A program made the position numbers and the translations under genes. The notes under the pieces were generated by a model, which saw only the letters and a list, made by a program, of their open reading frames with translations, had not been told where the DNA came from and made no database searches. From Rhodopirellula sp. (GTDB taxonomy: Bacteria > Planctomycetota > Planctomycetia > Pirellulales > Pirellulaceae): a DNA stretch of 37,583 nucleotides. Shown here one piece after another: positions 9,732-18,119 of the stretch. Position 1 is the first letter of the stretch. Every line of letters starts with the position of its first letter. The stretch is from positions 1 through 37,583 of the forward strand of contig NZGD01000128.1 in NCBI GenBank assembly GCA_002690925.1, in the 5' to 3' direction.

Positions 9732-9851
9732 TCGATCCCGCAACTTTCAGGGTTCGTGTGAACCATGCAAGGTTCTTACGGGGGGCGAGTGATAAGCAAC
9801 GAACGGCTGTGTGAGCTCATGGTTACCGGCTATCACCGGATAGAGCGCGGC

Positions 9852-11897
9852 TCACTGTGCGGCCGAAAAACGTTTTAGCTTGCGGTCCAACGTACTGCGT
9901 TCGATACCTAAAATTGCGGAAGCTCGGCTTTTGTTTCCATCAGTGTGTCGCAGCACACGTTCGATGTGGATTTGTTCCAATGCTGCAAGCGTCATTTCGA
10001 CTGGTTCATCGGCCTGGCTGCTCGCATGCATCGTTTGCCCCGCAGGTGCAAGGGCGAGGTCTGTCACTTCGATGCGTTTTTTGGTGTTCAGGACGACGGC
10101 ACGCTCCACGACATTTTTTAGCTCGCGGATATTACCAGGCCAAGAGTATTCGAGGAGAGCCTGTTTGGCAGCATCTGAGAACCCATCGATTCTACGTCCC
10201 ATTTCCTGATTGAATTGGTTGAGGAAGTAATCAGCCAGGTGCAGGCAGTCTTTACCTCGATTTCGAAGTGGTGGCACGATGATCTCAACAACGTGCAGTC
10301 GGTAGTACAGGTCCTGGCGGAATTTACCTTCACGAACCATCGTCTGCAGATCACGATTTGTGGCGGCGACAACGCGGACATCGACGGTAATTGCTTCGTG
10401 TCCTCCCACGCGTTCAAAGGGGTGTCCCTCGAGTACTCGGAGGAATTTAGCTTGCACCTCGAGGCTCATTTCACCGATTTCGTCCAGCATCAAAGTGCCG
10501 CCGTCGGCGGCTTCAAACTTGCCCCGTTTTCGTTCTGTCGCCCCAGTGAAGGCGCCTTTTTCATGCCCAAATAATTCACTCTCGAGTAACGTAGGCGAAA
10601 GTGCTGCGCAATTCAAACAGATTAAAGGTCCGGCGCTTCGATCACTCGCATGATGGAGTGCAGCAGCGACCAGTTCTTTTCCGACACCTGATTCGCCACG
10701 CACGAGGACAGTCGCGTTGGTAGGAGCGGCCATGCCGATCTGTTGCACTATTTCGCCGATCGATGTGCTCTTGCCAACAATGTTGACTTTGTTTCCAAGC
10801 CGATTCTGCAATTCCTTGATTTGCTTTTGGCTCTGTCGAAGCGAGCGATCCAAGCGTTTTCGGTCAGCAAGATTCCCAAGCGACTCGCCAAAAATTTCGC
10901 AGGTCGCAACAATGAACTCAAGCTCGTTTGAGCCAAGCGGAGGGGTGCCTGCGGTTGTGGTGACGTGTAAGACACCACGTAGCTGATTTCCCTGATCTCT
11001 CGCGGGCGACATGACCACGCTTTCAGCATCGAGTTCCCCACGGCTATTTTCAGTAGCTAGTTGCTCGTCACCCATGACGTTACGTGCCAGCACTGCCTCG
11101 CCGTCTTGTTTGGCAACGGAGGCCAGTAAAGACTCAGGTGGACGACGGTAACTGCGAGAACCTGATTGTCGGGTGCCTGCCAGTGAAATGTCCTGCGACT
11201 TTCCACGCGTTCTGTTCGTGTGCCATACGTAGGCCCCCGCAGTATCCAAAGGCACATGAGCAGCAAGGCAGTCCAACACAATGTCGACTGCTTGTTCCAT
11301 ATCCTCACAACGTGCCAAGGAAAAAGCGAGTTGCAGCAAATGTCGGCTGGAGTGGCCGTGGTTGGCTTCCGACGCAGATTTGGCAGAACCGGCAGGATCG
11401 AAAAGATAGGAACTGTGCCGTCGTCGGTCGGTGATGGCAGAAGGGTCCATCTCGAGGGTGATCTGGTCGTCAGTGGCTTGGCTCGCGGAGGTGGGTGACC
11501 GCACGGGTTCACCGATTCCGCCTTCAATTCTGCGAGCAAACGTAATCGCGAAACCAGCCACTTCGACCACGTCTGAATCTTGCAAAGGCGTTGGTGACGA
11601 GATCGGCTGCCCATTGAGCAGCGTACCGTTCCGACTGCCCATATCCTCGAGAATCCAGCTGTCCACAGACCAGAAAACGCGAGCGTGCTGTCGACTCGCC
11701 TGTTCCGTACGAATGACGATCTCATTTGCCGAGGCTCGTCCCAAGACGGCTCCCTTGGGCGCGGAAAGACGAAATACGTCGCTCCAACGCCCCGCACTCC
11801 GCAGGATCAAGTAGGCACCCTGCTCTTTCTTAACGCCCATTGCCTTCCTATCTCCCACTGGTTGAGGAGGGGGATTTTCCGACTGATTACGTTCCAT
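9852..11897 (-). CDS. Sigma-54-dependent transcriptional activator with FHA and GAF domains
   Basis: This is a bacterial enhancer-binding protein that would open sigma-54 promoters by ATP hydrolysis. Positions count from an upstream TTG at 11906; the ATG at codon 4 (11897) is the likelier start. The FHA domain (about 30-125) keeps the phosphothreonine-binding residues: GR at 56-57, SRQHAR at 71-76 and SRNGT at 91-95. A GAF-like region spans about 190-345, followed by a short helical linker. The AAA+ domain has Walker A GESGVGKE (about 405-412), the sigma-54-contacting GAFTGA loop (452-457), Walker [12 protein letters not shown] (about 470-480) and the arginine-finger region. A Fis-type helix-turn-helix closes the protein (about 640-680). 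FHA input implies control by a Ser/Thr kinase, a common planctomycete theme. The gene is divergent from the DUF1598 gene. Its targets are unknown. Confidence 0.93.
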   Translation of the reverse strand: MERNQSENPPPQPVGDRKAMGVKKEQGAYLILRSAGRWSDVFRLSAPKGAVLGRASANEIVIRTEQASRQHARVFWSVDSWILEDMGSRNGTLLNGQPISSPTPLQDSDVVEVAGFAITFARRIEGGIGEPVRSPTSASQATDDQITLEMDPSAITDRRRHSSYLFDPAGSAKSASEANHGHSSRHLLQLAFSLARCEDMEQAVDIVLDCLAAHVPLDTAGAYVWHTNRTRGKSQDISLAGTRQSGSRSYRRPPESLLASVAKQDGEAVLARNVMGDEQLATENSRGELDAESVVMSPARDQGNQLRGVLHVTTTAGTPPLGSNELEFIVATCEIFGESLGNLADRKRLDRSLRQSQKQIKELQNRLGNKVNIVGKSTSIGEIVQQIGMAAPTNATVLVRGESGVGKELVAAALHHASDRSAGPLICLNCAALSPTLLESELFGHEKGAFTGATERKRGKFEAADGGTLMLDEIGEMSLEVQAKFLRVLEGHPFERVGGHEAITVDVRVVAATNRDLQTMVREGKFRQDLYYRLHVVEIIVPPLRNRGKDCLHLADYFLNQFNQEMGRRIDGFSDAAKQALLEYSWPGNIRELKNVVERAVVLNTKKRIEVTDLALAPAGQTMHASSQADEPVEMTLAALEQIHIERVLRHTDGNKSRASAILGIERSTLDRKLKRFSAAQ

Positions 11898-12197
11898 TGC
11901 GGTCAAAATGCATGCTCCGAGGTCGTGGGATCGGCTTTTGATGCCTAAATTTGACCATTGCTGTTCCGCTTATTACTCCCTCCAAACTAGAATCTGGGAC
12001 ATTTCCCGTCCACCGTTGATAGTTAGACGAGACCGCATAACCTTCAGTTGCCGACGTTTTTTGAGTGAAGTATCTTCTTCATGAGGCAGTTTTTGCTCGA
12101 AAAATTGCGAAACATTGGTCACAATAAGCTATAGCTAATAAAACCTTTAACTTCTGGTGGTGTCCGACACCGCCAGCACTCCCGGAGATCCACCGCG
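11898..12197. other. Divergent intergenic region between regulator and DUF1598 gene
   Basis: This region should carry promoters for both flanking genes. On the plus strand a TATAGC (12130-12135) lies within the perfect palindrome AGCTATAGCT (12127-12136). A TTGCGA at 12105-12110 could be a -35, but the 19-base spacing is too long to be convincing. I found no good sigma-54 element (GG-N10-GC), although the adjacent regulator is a sigma-54 activator. No gene is evident. Confidence 0.45.
12156..12174 (+). promoter_or_regulatory. Inverted repeat in the DUF1598 leader
   Basis: GGTGGTG (12156-12162) pairs with CACCGCC (12168-12174) around a five-base centre, with one G-T wobble. As DNA, the inner GGTGTC-C-GACACC is a perfect dyad. 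It lies 23 bases before the ATG and just before the GGAG ribosome-binding site (about 12185-12188). It could be a leader hairpin tuning translation or an operator. No T tract follows, so it is not a terminator. Confidence 0.5.
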
Positions 12198-13568
12198 ATG
12201 GATTTTGCCTTGAAAACTATTCTTCGTTCTCTCTTCCCCGTCTTCCTCGGTGTTTTAACACTGACCACCACTGTCCAAGCTGGACAGTTCGGTGGCGGCA
12301 ATCGAGCTGTTGGTGGTGTCATGATTGATGCCTCAGGCGTAATGCGGACTGCAACCGTGCAAGAGTTGCAGGAACTCACAACTGCCATGGAACAGGGGTG
12401 GGCCCCGCTCGCCGGTGATATCGCCAAGCAGGCCAACATGCGTATGGTTTCGCTTCGTGGAATCCAAAACGCCATCATGAAGGCCAATAAGGAAGGTCGC
12501 GAGATTCCACGTGATGTTCAGTATCTGGCTGGTTTGCAGCGAATCGAATATGTCTTTGTGGACAAAGAGAAGAACGACGTCATTATCGCGGGTCCTGCAG
12601 AGCCATGGAAAGTCCGTGCGGACGGATTTGTGGTTGGCACGGTGACGGGTGGAGCAACGATGCGTCTGTCCGACTTGGTTGTCGCCTTGCGAAGCGTCGA
12701 GACCGCACGTCAGGAAGGGATCAGCTGCTCGATCGAGCCAACTGCCGAAGGGCGTTTGCGTTTACAGAAGCTGATGCGTCGTATCACGCTGCGTCCCGGA
12801 CAGAATCCAGCGGTATACGAAGCATCCATGCGAGAAGCTTTTGGGCCACAAACAATTCAGCTGACCGGTGTTCCCACTGATTCACGGTTCGCCCGAACTA
12901 TGGTCGCGGCCGACTACGAAATGAAACGCGTCGCAATGGGGCTGGCTCCTTCGCAGGTCAATGGTTTGGACAGCTACCTCGAAATGGCGAAGAACAGTGC
13001 TCACGCGTCCAACCAGAATCCTCGCTGGTGGATGGCCTGCGATTATGACTCGCTTGCAAAGAGTGAGGACGGATTGGCTTGGAAGTTGAGTGGTCAGGGT
13101 GTCAAAACGATGACCGAAATTGATGCAATCAGCGGCGATGGGACCGCATCCCAAACTGGCAGGAAAGACAAGTTCGCCCAAGCATGGGCCGATGCCATGA
13201 CCAAGAAATACGATGAGTTGTCACGACGCATGCCGATTTTCTCTGACCTCCAGAACATCATGGACATGACCATTGTGGCAACGTTGATCTCCCAAGAAGG
13301 TCTTGCGAAGAAGGCAAATCTTGATCTCAACCTTTTCACCGCGAAAAGCGATGATCTGCCTCTCTCCAGTTATGTCACTCCGAAGGCCGTTGACCCGCAA
13401 TGTAGCTTCATTCGTGGACGTGGCGGCAAATGGGTTGTGACAGCATCAGGTGGTGTCGATATCAATGGTTTCGAAGTGGTTGAGAAGCAACGAACTGATG
13501 CAAATCTTTCCAAGGTTTGTAGCACAGCACTTGCCGGTACAAACGAGAACTGGTGGTGGGACAAGTAG
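12198..13568 (+). CDS. Secreted DUF1598 protein, planctomycete-specific
   Basis: This is a 456-residue exported protein. A clear signal peptide covers residues 1-28, with a hydrophobic core ending TTTVQA before GQFGGG. The mature protein begins with a GGVMIDASGVMRTATV segment, which I recognise from the DUF1598 family found almost only in planctomycetes. The function is unknown. I see no catalytic motif or membrane anchor after the signal, so it should be periplasmic or surface-exposed. GGAG lies nine bases before the ATG. The gene is divergent from an FHA/sigma-54 activator, which may control it, although no sigma-54 promoter was found between them. The C-terminus ends NENWWWDK. Confidence 0.8.
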   Translation: MDFALKTILRSLFPVFLGVLTLTTTVQAGQFGGGNRAVGGVMIDASGVMRTATVQELQELTTAMEQGWAPLAGDIAKQANMRMVSLRGIQNAIMKANKEGREIPRDVQYLAGLQRIEYVFVDKEKNDVIIAGPAEPWKVRADGFVVGTVTGGATMRLSDLVVALRSVETARQEGISCSIEPTAEGRLRLQKLMRRITLRPGQNPAVYEASMREAFGPQTIQLTGVPTDSRFARTMVAADYEMKRVAMGLAPSQVNGLDSYLEMAKNSAHASNQNPRWWMACDYDSLAKSEDGLAWKLSGQGVKTMTEIDAISGDGTASQTGRKDKFAQAWADAMTKKYDELSRRMPIFSDLQNIMDMTIVATLISQEGLAKKANLDLNLFTAKSDDLPLSSYVTPKAVDPQCSFIRGRGGKWVVTASGGVDINGFEVVEKQRTDANLSKVCSTALAGTNENWWWDK

Positions 13569-13878
13569 GTCCTGGTTCTTGAACAACTGCTTTTTGGAAC
13601 ATTGACCGTTTGAGCGGCATACAGTTGGATTCTTTTCGGATATTGAATAACCGACACGGTTGTGTCAGTGTCCGAGAGGTCGATAGCACGACGTAGCAGG
13701 ATTCTCGAATCTTTCCTGGCGACGTCCCTTGGTGTAACCGCCGGATGCTGCTTCATCCATCTGGCTGGCTTGAAGGTTGTGTATTTCTTCTGCACGTTGT
13801 CTTCGTTCCGCGGGTATCGTTGGTTGATACCGCGTAGCTGCACAACGGTTGTTCCCCAGTAGCGACGGGTTGAATTTG
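13569..13878. other. Intergenic region with a strong dyad
   Basis: No gene is supported here. A short open frame across 13662-13862 has a hydrophobic stretch but no ribosome-binding site or family signature. The notable element is an inverted repeat near the right end, listed separately. I see no clear intrinsic terminator for the DUF1598 gene. Confidence 0.5.
13809..13834 (+). promoter_or_regulatory. Inverted repeat upstream of the DUF4259 gene
   Basis: CGCGGGTATC (13809-13818) pairs with GATACCGCG (13826-13834) around a seven-base loop, with one bulged G. It lies 44 bases before the ATG at 13879. It is a plausible operator or leader hairpin. It has no T tract, so it is not a terminator. 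Confidence 0.5.
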
Positions 13879-14304
13879 ATGAGTTCTTGGGGCTACAAAA
13901 CGTTTGAGGACGAGATTGCTTGTGATTGGCTCGAGGATCTTCATGATTCTGATCCGATCGCTTTCTTCGTAAAGTGTTTGGACCTGACAGGGCTGGACCA
14001 TCTTGATTTTCTTGCTTGCATCGGCGTTGTATGCAGTGCAGAAATGTTGTGTGGTATCAAGTCAGGGCCGCGTTTGGGTCTTCCTAATGCGGCTGCAAAG
14101 TGGTGTGAACAACATCATGATTTGAACTGCGACTTTTTGATTCCACGTGCTATCGATGCGTTGAAGCTTGTCCTGACTGATCGGTCAGAGATGTGGGTGC
14201 GATGGGATGATGAAGCTGGTCAATTTGACTCCTGGCTTGAGCATCAGCAGGAATTGATAGAAGTTTTGGAACGTTTTCGTCGCGAGGGAACTTCAAATTC
14301 TTGA
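13879..14304 (+). CDS. DUF4259-like small cytosolic protein
   Basis: This is a 141-residue soluble protein. Its N-terminus, SSWGYKTFEDEIACDWLEDL, follows the DUF4259 pattern of WG near the start, then F-x-D/N-D and DWL-x-DL. I chose the ATG at 13879 because the family begins right at this motif. An in-frame TTG 30 bases upstream would add ten unrelated residues. The rest is acidic and helical, without membrane segments. The family function is unknown; members occur scattered in bacteria and have been linked loosely to immunity-type small proteins, but nothing here shows a toxin partner. It lies 105 bases upstream of the DUF2141 gene on the same strand. Confidence 0.6.
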   Translation: MSSWGYKTFEDEIACDWLEDLHDSDPIAFFVKCLDLTGLDHLDFLACIGVVCSAEMLCGIKSGPRLGLPNAAAKWCEQHHDLNCDFLIPRAIDALKLVLTDRSEMWVRWDDEAGQFDSWLEHQQELIEVLERFRREGTSNS

Positions 14305-14409
14305 GTCCGGTCAACAGAAAATAGTGCTTACCCTTCGGGCAGCGTTCGGGAAAGTGTTAGAATGAGGCTGTGCTGACTTGATTGCTGATTTTTTGGAAAA
14401 GGTGTTGTT

Positions 14410-14994
14410 TTGACGCAGGATTCGCCCGTCCTCCCGGACTCAGAATACTCTGGCAAGGAGCCGGGGCCCTGGAACGCGAACCATGGCAACTTGTTGCTGG
14501 GTTTTGTTGCAATCATTTTCCTCGTAGGTGCCAGCCTGCTGTTCTACAAGCAGAATCTATCGTTTGCAGCTCCGCGTTTTCCTGATTCCGACAACATTGA
14601 CGCTGTCTTTGACGACACCGTTGGAGCATCAGGAACTGCGATCATCCGCATTCTTGGGGCGGCGAATGATAAAGGTACGATGAAAATTGCGATTTACGGC
14701 GCGGAATCTACTTTCGAACGTCCTGCTGATGCTGTCTTCGCGGGTGTTGAGCCGATCGCAGGCGGGCAGGTTTATGTTCCCGTGCCACTTACTGACCTAC
14801 CAGAGAAAATTGCGATAGCGGTATTTCACGATGAAAATGACGATGGAATGCTCAATAAGAACGCAGTCGGTTTTCCAAGTGAACGCTACGGATTTTCGCG
14901 TAATGTGAGAGGCTTGATGGGGCCTCCAACTTGGGCACAGACCGTCATTCCGAGGCCGCGCAATGATGAGACCATTGAGGTTTTTGTGCGTTAA
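14410..14994 (+). CDS. Membrane-anchored DUF2141 protein
   Basis: This 194-residue protein has a polar N-terminus, one helix (about residues 27-47) and an extracytoplasmic beta-rich domain. The C-terminal half contains AVFHDENDDGMLNKNAVGFP followed by a YGFSRN segment and GPPTWAQ, the characteristic pattern of DUF2141, whose Asp/Asn-rich loop may bind calcium. The family function is unknown. Most DUF2141 proteins have a cleavable signal peptide, so the uncleaved-looking anchor after a 26-residue polar N-terminus is slightly unusual. The start is TTG at 14410: no ATG fits upstream in frame, and AAAGG lies about ten bases before it. It is convergent with the DUF481 gene. Confidence 0.7.
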   Translation: MTQDSPVLPDSEYSGKEPGPWNANHGNLLLGFVAIIFLVGASLLFYKQNLSFAAPRFPDSDNIDAVFDDTVGASGTAIIRILGAANDKGTMKIAIYGAESTFERPADAVFAGVEPIAGGQVYVPVPLTDLPEKIAIAVFHDENDDGMLNKNAVGFPSERYGFSRNVRGLMGPPTWAQTVIPRPRNDETIEVFVR

Positions 14995-15004
14995 AAATAC
15001 GAGT

Positions 15005-15044
15005 CCTGGTAATGCAACGCCCGAAACCAGGTTGCAGGATTTTT
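15005..15044 (+). terminator. Candidate terminator with two alternative hairpins
   Basis: Between convergent genes, CCTGGT (15005-15010) pairs with ACCAGG (15026-15031), and TGCAAC (15013-15018) pairs with GTTGCA (15031-15036). The arms interleave, so both cannot form fully at once. The second hairpin is followed by GGATTTTTAT (15037-15046), which suits an intrinsic terminator for the plus-strand DUF2141 gene. Confidence 0.45.
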
Positions 15045-15091
15045 ATGATTACATCTTAGCCACACGCCCAAGTGTTATCGAAGTTCGTATT

Positions 15092-16573
15092 CTAAAACTT
15101 GTAGAGCAGTAGAAGCGAGTAGTAAATGTCGTTGGGCTTGGCACCCTGCGGGGTGCTGTCGTAGCGATCTGTCGCAGCAAGTTTCAAGCTGAGGTTTTCA
15201 CTGCCGTCGAGAAGAATTTGCCATGACACGTCACTGACAAGGCGGTAGTCGCCAAAGTTCTCCCATGCAGGAAAGTAATCAAACTTTCCCTTCAGTTTTT
15301 GTCGCGCGGTGAGTTGACGCTCTGCTTCCATTCCAAAGACAGCTTCAGGGATCCAGTTATCGATGGGAGCCCCAATTTCTCGGGATGCACCAGCACCGAA
15401 GCGAGTTGCAAATGTTGATGTGTCGCTTCTTATCCAGTAGTAACCAAAACCACCGTTTAGGTTCAGGCGTAGATCAAACGGCTTGAACTTGTCCCATTCC
15501 ATACCGTGCTTTGCAAAGGCGGACCACGATGTTTTGCCCAAGAGGCGGTCAAAATTAACATTGAAGCGACCGTTCTGCTCGGTCGTTGTGTTGCGGCTGC
15601 TGGCTTGTCGATAATTGATGTCCATACCGAGCGTATAAACCTTTGTTTTTCGTTTCAGTTCTAGGCCAGCCTGCATCGCGAGGGTGTTGGCGTTCCCGTC
15701 ACTCCCATCTAAACCGAATTCCGCGTGAGAGTTCCAGCCTTTGATCCACTCGCGTGGATACTGATACCAGCGTGTCACTTCTGTCTGCAGTGGTGCTGAT
15801 TCTGGTGAACCCCACGCTACGGATTTAAGGTCACTTGATGTAGAGGCTTTTGAACCATCAGTGTCTGCTGGGCTGGAATTAGAATCGACTTCACTACCCG
15901 ATGCTTTTGACGTTAATGATTCGCTGGAGGATGCCTCAGCGTCTTGGCTCATTTTTGGCGATGAGAGGTGGAGCGGCTTTGAGGAGTTGTCGTCGGCGTT
16001 TTCAGATGCCAGAGACTTGGGATTTGTGTTTGCAGAACTAGCCAAGCCGTCATTCGGCAGTGATGACAATGTCATCGGAATTGAGGCTTCCTGTTCCCCT
16101 TTGGTGGATGCACGGAGTGCTGTGGCGTTGCCAGGATATGCGAAGTCTGGTTGCTCAGGGCCTGTTGCCCCAAGCGGGGTATTGGAACTCGTTCGGGTGC
16201 TTGCGGTTGGGTGGTTCGTGGCTTCGCGAGGCAACGTAAGTGGCTTTTGAATCGGTGGTGATGCAAGAAGCGAAGGTGAAGTCGGATTTTTTGCGAAGTG
16301 TTGTGCCGACATTGCCCGTAATGTGCCAGATGTGCTGGGATCACTTGGGAGTGTGTAAGAAGGTGGACGATTGTCCACAGCGGGCAACGTCAACTGTGGA
16401 GCTTGATCTGCGATGGCTGGTGATTGGTAACTTCTGCCATCCCAAGTAGAAATCCCATTTTGCCACGCTGGCTTATCTGCCGCTGCCACGCCGGGAAAGT
16501 TCCAAGCGTGGATGAGCAACACAGCGATCATGCATCGCAAGCTGCGAAGGGCTTGTGGAAATAAAGCGGTCAT
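15092..16573 (-). CDS. Outer-membrane beta-barrel protein, DUF481 type, with Ser/Pro-rich linker
   Basis: This 493-residue protein has an N-terminal signal peptide (about 1-32, hydrophobic core CMIAVLLIHAW, cleavage near VAAADKP). It then has a long low-complexity stretch rich in Ser, Pro, Thr and Ala (about 50-250) and a C-terminal domain of about 200 residues with alternating amphipathic strands. That domain resembles DUF481, the YdiY-type outer-membrane barrel, and the chain ends in Phe (LLLLYKF) as barrel proteins often do. I chose the ATG at 16573 because it puts the signal peptide at the N-terminus. An in-frame TTG at 16636 would add 21 polar residues ahead of it. The linker may span the periplasm or peptidoglycan or project outward. 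Function and substrate are unknown. Confidence 0.7.
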   Translation of the reverse strand: MTALFPQALRSLRCMIAVLLIHAWNFPGVAAADKPAWQNGISTWDGRSYQSPAIADQAPQLTLPAVDNRPPSYTLPSDPSTSGTLRAMSAQHFAKNPTSPSLLASPPIQKPLTLPREATNHPTASTRTSSNTPLGATGPEQPDFAYPGNATALRASTKGEQEASIPMTLSSLPNDGLASSANTNPKSLASENADDNSSKPLHLSSPKMSQDAEASSSESLTSKASGSEVDSNSSPADTDGSKASTSSDLKSVAWGSPESAPLQTEVTRWYQYPREWIKGWNSHAEFGLDGSDGNANTLAMQAGLELKRKTKVYTLGMDINYRQASSRNTTTEQNGRFNVNFDRLLGKTSWSAFAKHGMEWDKFKPFDLRLNLNGGFGYYWIRSDTSTFATRFGAGASREIGAPIDNWIPEAVFGMEAERQLTARQKLKGKFDYFPAWENFGDYRLVSDVSWQILLDGSENLSLKLAATDRYDSTPQGAKPNDIYYSLLLLYKF

Positions 16574-16711
16574 GAAGACGTCGTCGTGCTTTGAACATGT
16601 GTTTGGGGAGAAGCTCTCTTCAATGTTCAATAGCAAACGTCGCAGCCTGAGTCACCATGAATCAACGTGGGTAAGGTCGGGCAACGCATATTCCTCTGCT
16701 TTTGGCAAGTA

Positions 16712-16755
16712 ATGACCAGTCATGTTCGCAGGTCAGTTTCACGGTGTCGTGAAAC
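16712..16755. promoter_or_regulatory. Two perfect inverted repeats upstream of the DUF481 gene
   Basis: ATGAC-CA-GTCAT (16712-16723) and GTTTCACG-GTGT-CGTGAAAC (16736-16755, a perfect eight-base stem with a four-base loop) lie between two minus-strand genes. They are about 140-180 bases upstream of the DUF481 start and 60 bases past the end of the sugar-isomerase-like gene. No T tract follows on either strand, so operators or an mRNA 3'-end hairpin fit better than a classical terminator. Confidence 0.6.
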
Positions 16756-16816
16756 ACCCTGAAGCCATTCGTGTGGTGAGCAGTTATTGCACAAATCGAC
16801 CCGCTTTTACGTAACA

Positions 16817-17737
16817 TCAAAGTGCACGTCTGAGTTCTGCAAGTGCACGCGGTATCTGTTGATAGGGTGCTTCGTCTTCATATTCAAGAATCACATAGCC
16901 TTGATAGTTGCCGTTCTTCAGAATCTTTCCAATGCGTTCCATGTCGGCGGGGTATTTTTTTCCTTCCGGTGTTTTCATGCTGACTTTGACTTGAATATTG
17001 ACCGCAAAGTCGATGCACTCTTCAAGATCCTCGTAGGGGGTTTTCGAGTGGAAGTTCCCTGTATCCAGATTGATGCCAAGCCATGGGCTGTCAATCCGTT
17101 TCATGATTTCAAGCAATTGGGCCGGTGTAAGATTGCCGTGGTTTTCTACGCCGATGAAAATTCCGTGTTGGGCAGCATGCTCAATACATTGCCTCAAGGC
17201 CTCAATTGCTTCATCAAGACGCTTCGGATTCCCTTCAAGTTGCTTACTGGTTCCAGCAAAAAACCGGATATGTGGTGCACCTAGCAAACTGGCGTAATCG
17301 ATCCACCGTTTCGCCTCGCTTACTTCAGTGTCAAGTTTTGCCCCAGCACCCACAGTGAAGTTATTTCCAATCGCTGTGCCAGAAATAGCGACACCACGAA
17401 TGAACGCGGCATGCTTCAAGTCGAGGAAATAATCGCGGTCAGCGTCCGGTGGAAAAAAATAGCTTGTAAGTTCAGCGGCATCAATATTGTGTGTGACGCA
17501 GTAATCCAAGAAACCGATCATGTCGATGGCTGGTCCATCCTTGGACGGTTGTTGTGCCTTTCGCTTATTGTAGGAAAAGTACTTCCGAAGCGAATAAGCT
17601 GCGAGCCCCACTTCAAAACGCGGGGGTCCGACACGCTGGATGGGTTCTCGCGCATCCACGTGCGTCTTGCTCAGGTTCACCCCGCAGGCTGCTAGCGTTC
17701 CCGCTGCAGATGTTTCAATGAATTCACGTCGTCGCAT
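16817..17737 (-). CDS. Exported sugar phosphate isomerase/epimerase-like TIM-barrel protein
   Basis: This 306-residue protein belongs to the xylose-isomerase-like TIM barrel superfamily (AP endonuclease 2 fold), which includes sugar isomerases, epimerases and dehydratases. The N-terminus MRRREFIETSAAGTLAACG looks like a twin-arginine (Tat) signal, so it should be exported folded. Barrel motifs include the metal-binding GVENHGN (His/Glu/Asn, near residue 200) and LGINLDTGN (near residue 224), which match the fold's active-site strands, then a VILEYEDE segment near the C-terminus. Planctomycetes encode many such exported isomerase-like proteins of unknown substrate. There is no neighbouring sugar operon to suggest one. 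The next gene, on the opposite strand, is the isoprenoid operon, and I see no link. Confidence 0.85.
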   Translation of the reverse strand: MRRREFIETSAAGTLAACGVNLSKTHVDAREPIQRVGPPRFEVGLAAYSLRKYFSYNKRKAQQPSKDGPAIDMIGFLDYCVTHNIDAAELTSYFFPPDADRDYFLDLKHAAFIRGVAISGTAIGNNFTVGAGAKLDTEVSEAKRWIDYASLLGAPHIRFFAGTSKQLEGNPKRLDEAIEALRQCIEHAAQHGIFIGVENHGNLTPAQLLEIMKRIDSPWLGINLDTGNFHSKTPYEDLEECIDFAVNIQVKVSMKTPEGKKYPADMERIGKILKNGNYQGYVILEYEDEAPYQQIPRALAELRRAL

Positions 17738-18119
17738 GAAAGGTTACCATCCGTTAATAAAGAGGAGGGGGGCGGTTGTTGTATTTTGCACTCTAAGTTT
17801 GTCGCTGTTAGTGTATGTCATGGCAACTCAGGAGTTCACAAAAAAGAGAGTCGCAAGCGATGGTGCCAATAGAGAATCCCGCCGTGCGGGGTTTTCTGTT
17901 TTGCGTTTTTGAAGGGTGAGTATCTGATCAGGTACGATTCGCGAAGGATTTAATAGGTTCTTGACAAGTAGCTCAGGTCAGCGACAGTGGGCGGCGCGGG
18001 CAGTGGCAGCCAGAGGAAGTGGCAGTCACAGACGGGGGGTATCGTGACCCACGGGATGCTGTTTGGTCGGGCGTCGGCCAAGGGAAAGCAGACGAGCGAA
18101 TTGTTGGAAAACCAATGTG
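17738..18119. other. Divergent intergenic region before the isoprenoid operon
   Basis: This region separates the minus-strand isomerase-like gene from the plus-strand cyclase and should hold the promoter of the isoprenoid operon. A TTGACA at 17961-17966 is a possible -35, but no good -10 follows at 16-18 bases. A short frame from 17736 could encode a 58-residue peptide with one hydrophobic stretch, but it overlaps the other gene's start and runs into a terminator hairpin, so I do not call it. AGTGGCAG occurs twice near 18000-18025. Confidence 0.45.
17874..17902 (+). terminator. Intrinsic terminator with no obvious gene upstream
   Basis: CCCGC (17878-17882) pairs with GCGGG (17886-17890) around CGT, and the stem extends outward through A-T and G-T pairs to about nine pairs. 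It is followed by a T-rich run (TTTTCTGTTTT and on to about 17910). The T run is on the plus strand only, so it would end plus-strand transcription. The only plus-strand sequence before it is the 140 bases after a divergent gene start. Confidence 0.55.

Noticed and set aside
9751..9843. Two small hairpins (GGTTC-GTGT-GAACC and CTATC-ACCG-GATAG) between convergent genes
   Set aside because: The stems are only five pairs long, with no T run after either, so terminator function is not supported.
13662..13862. Short plus-strand frame with a hydrophobic stretch between DUF1598 and DUF4259
   Set aside because: It has no ribosome-binding site and no family signature, and it contains a regulatory-looking dyad.
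14483..14497. TGGCAACTTGTTGCT, resembling a sigma-54 promoter
   Set aside because: The GG-to-GC spacing is one base short and it lies inside the DUF2141 coding sequence.
15861..16250. Long plus-strand frame opposite the DUF481 gene
   Set aside because: It is a shadow of the low-complexity Ser-rich linker read on the other strand.
17736..17912. 58-codon plus-strand frame with one hydrophobic segment
   Set aside because: It overlaps the start of the divergent gene, runs into a terminator hairpin and has no recognisable motif.
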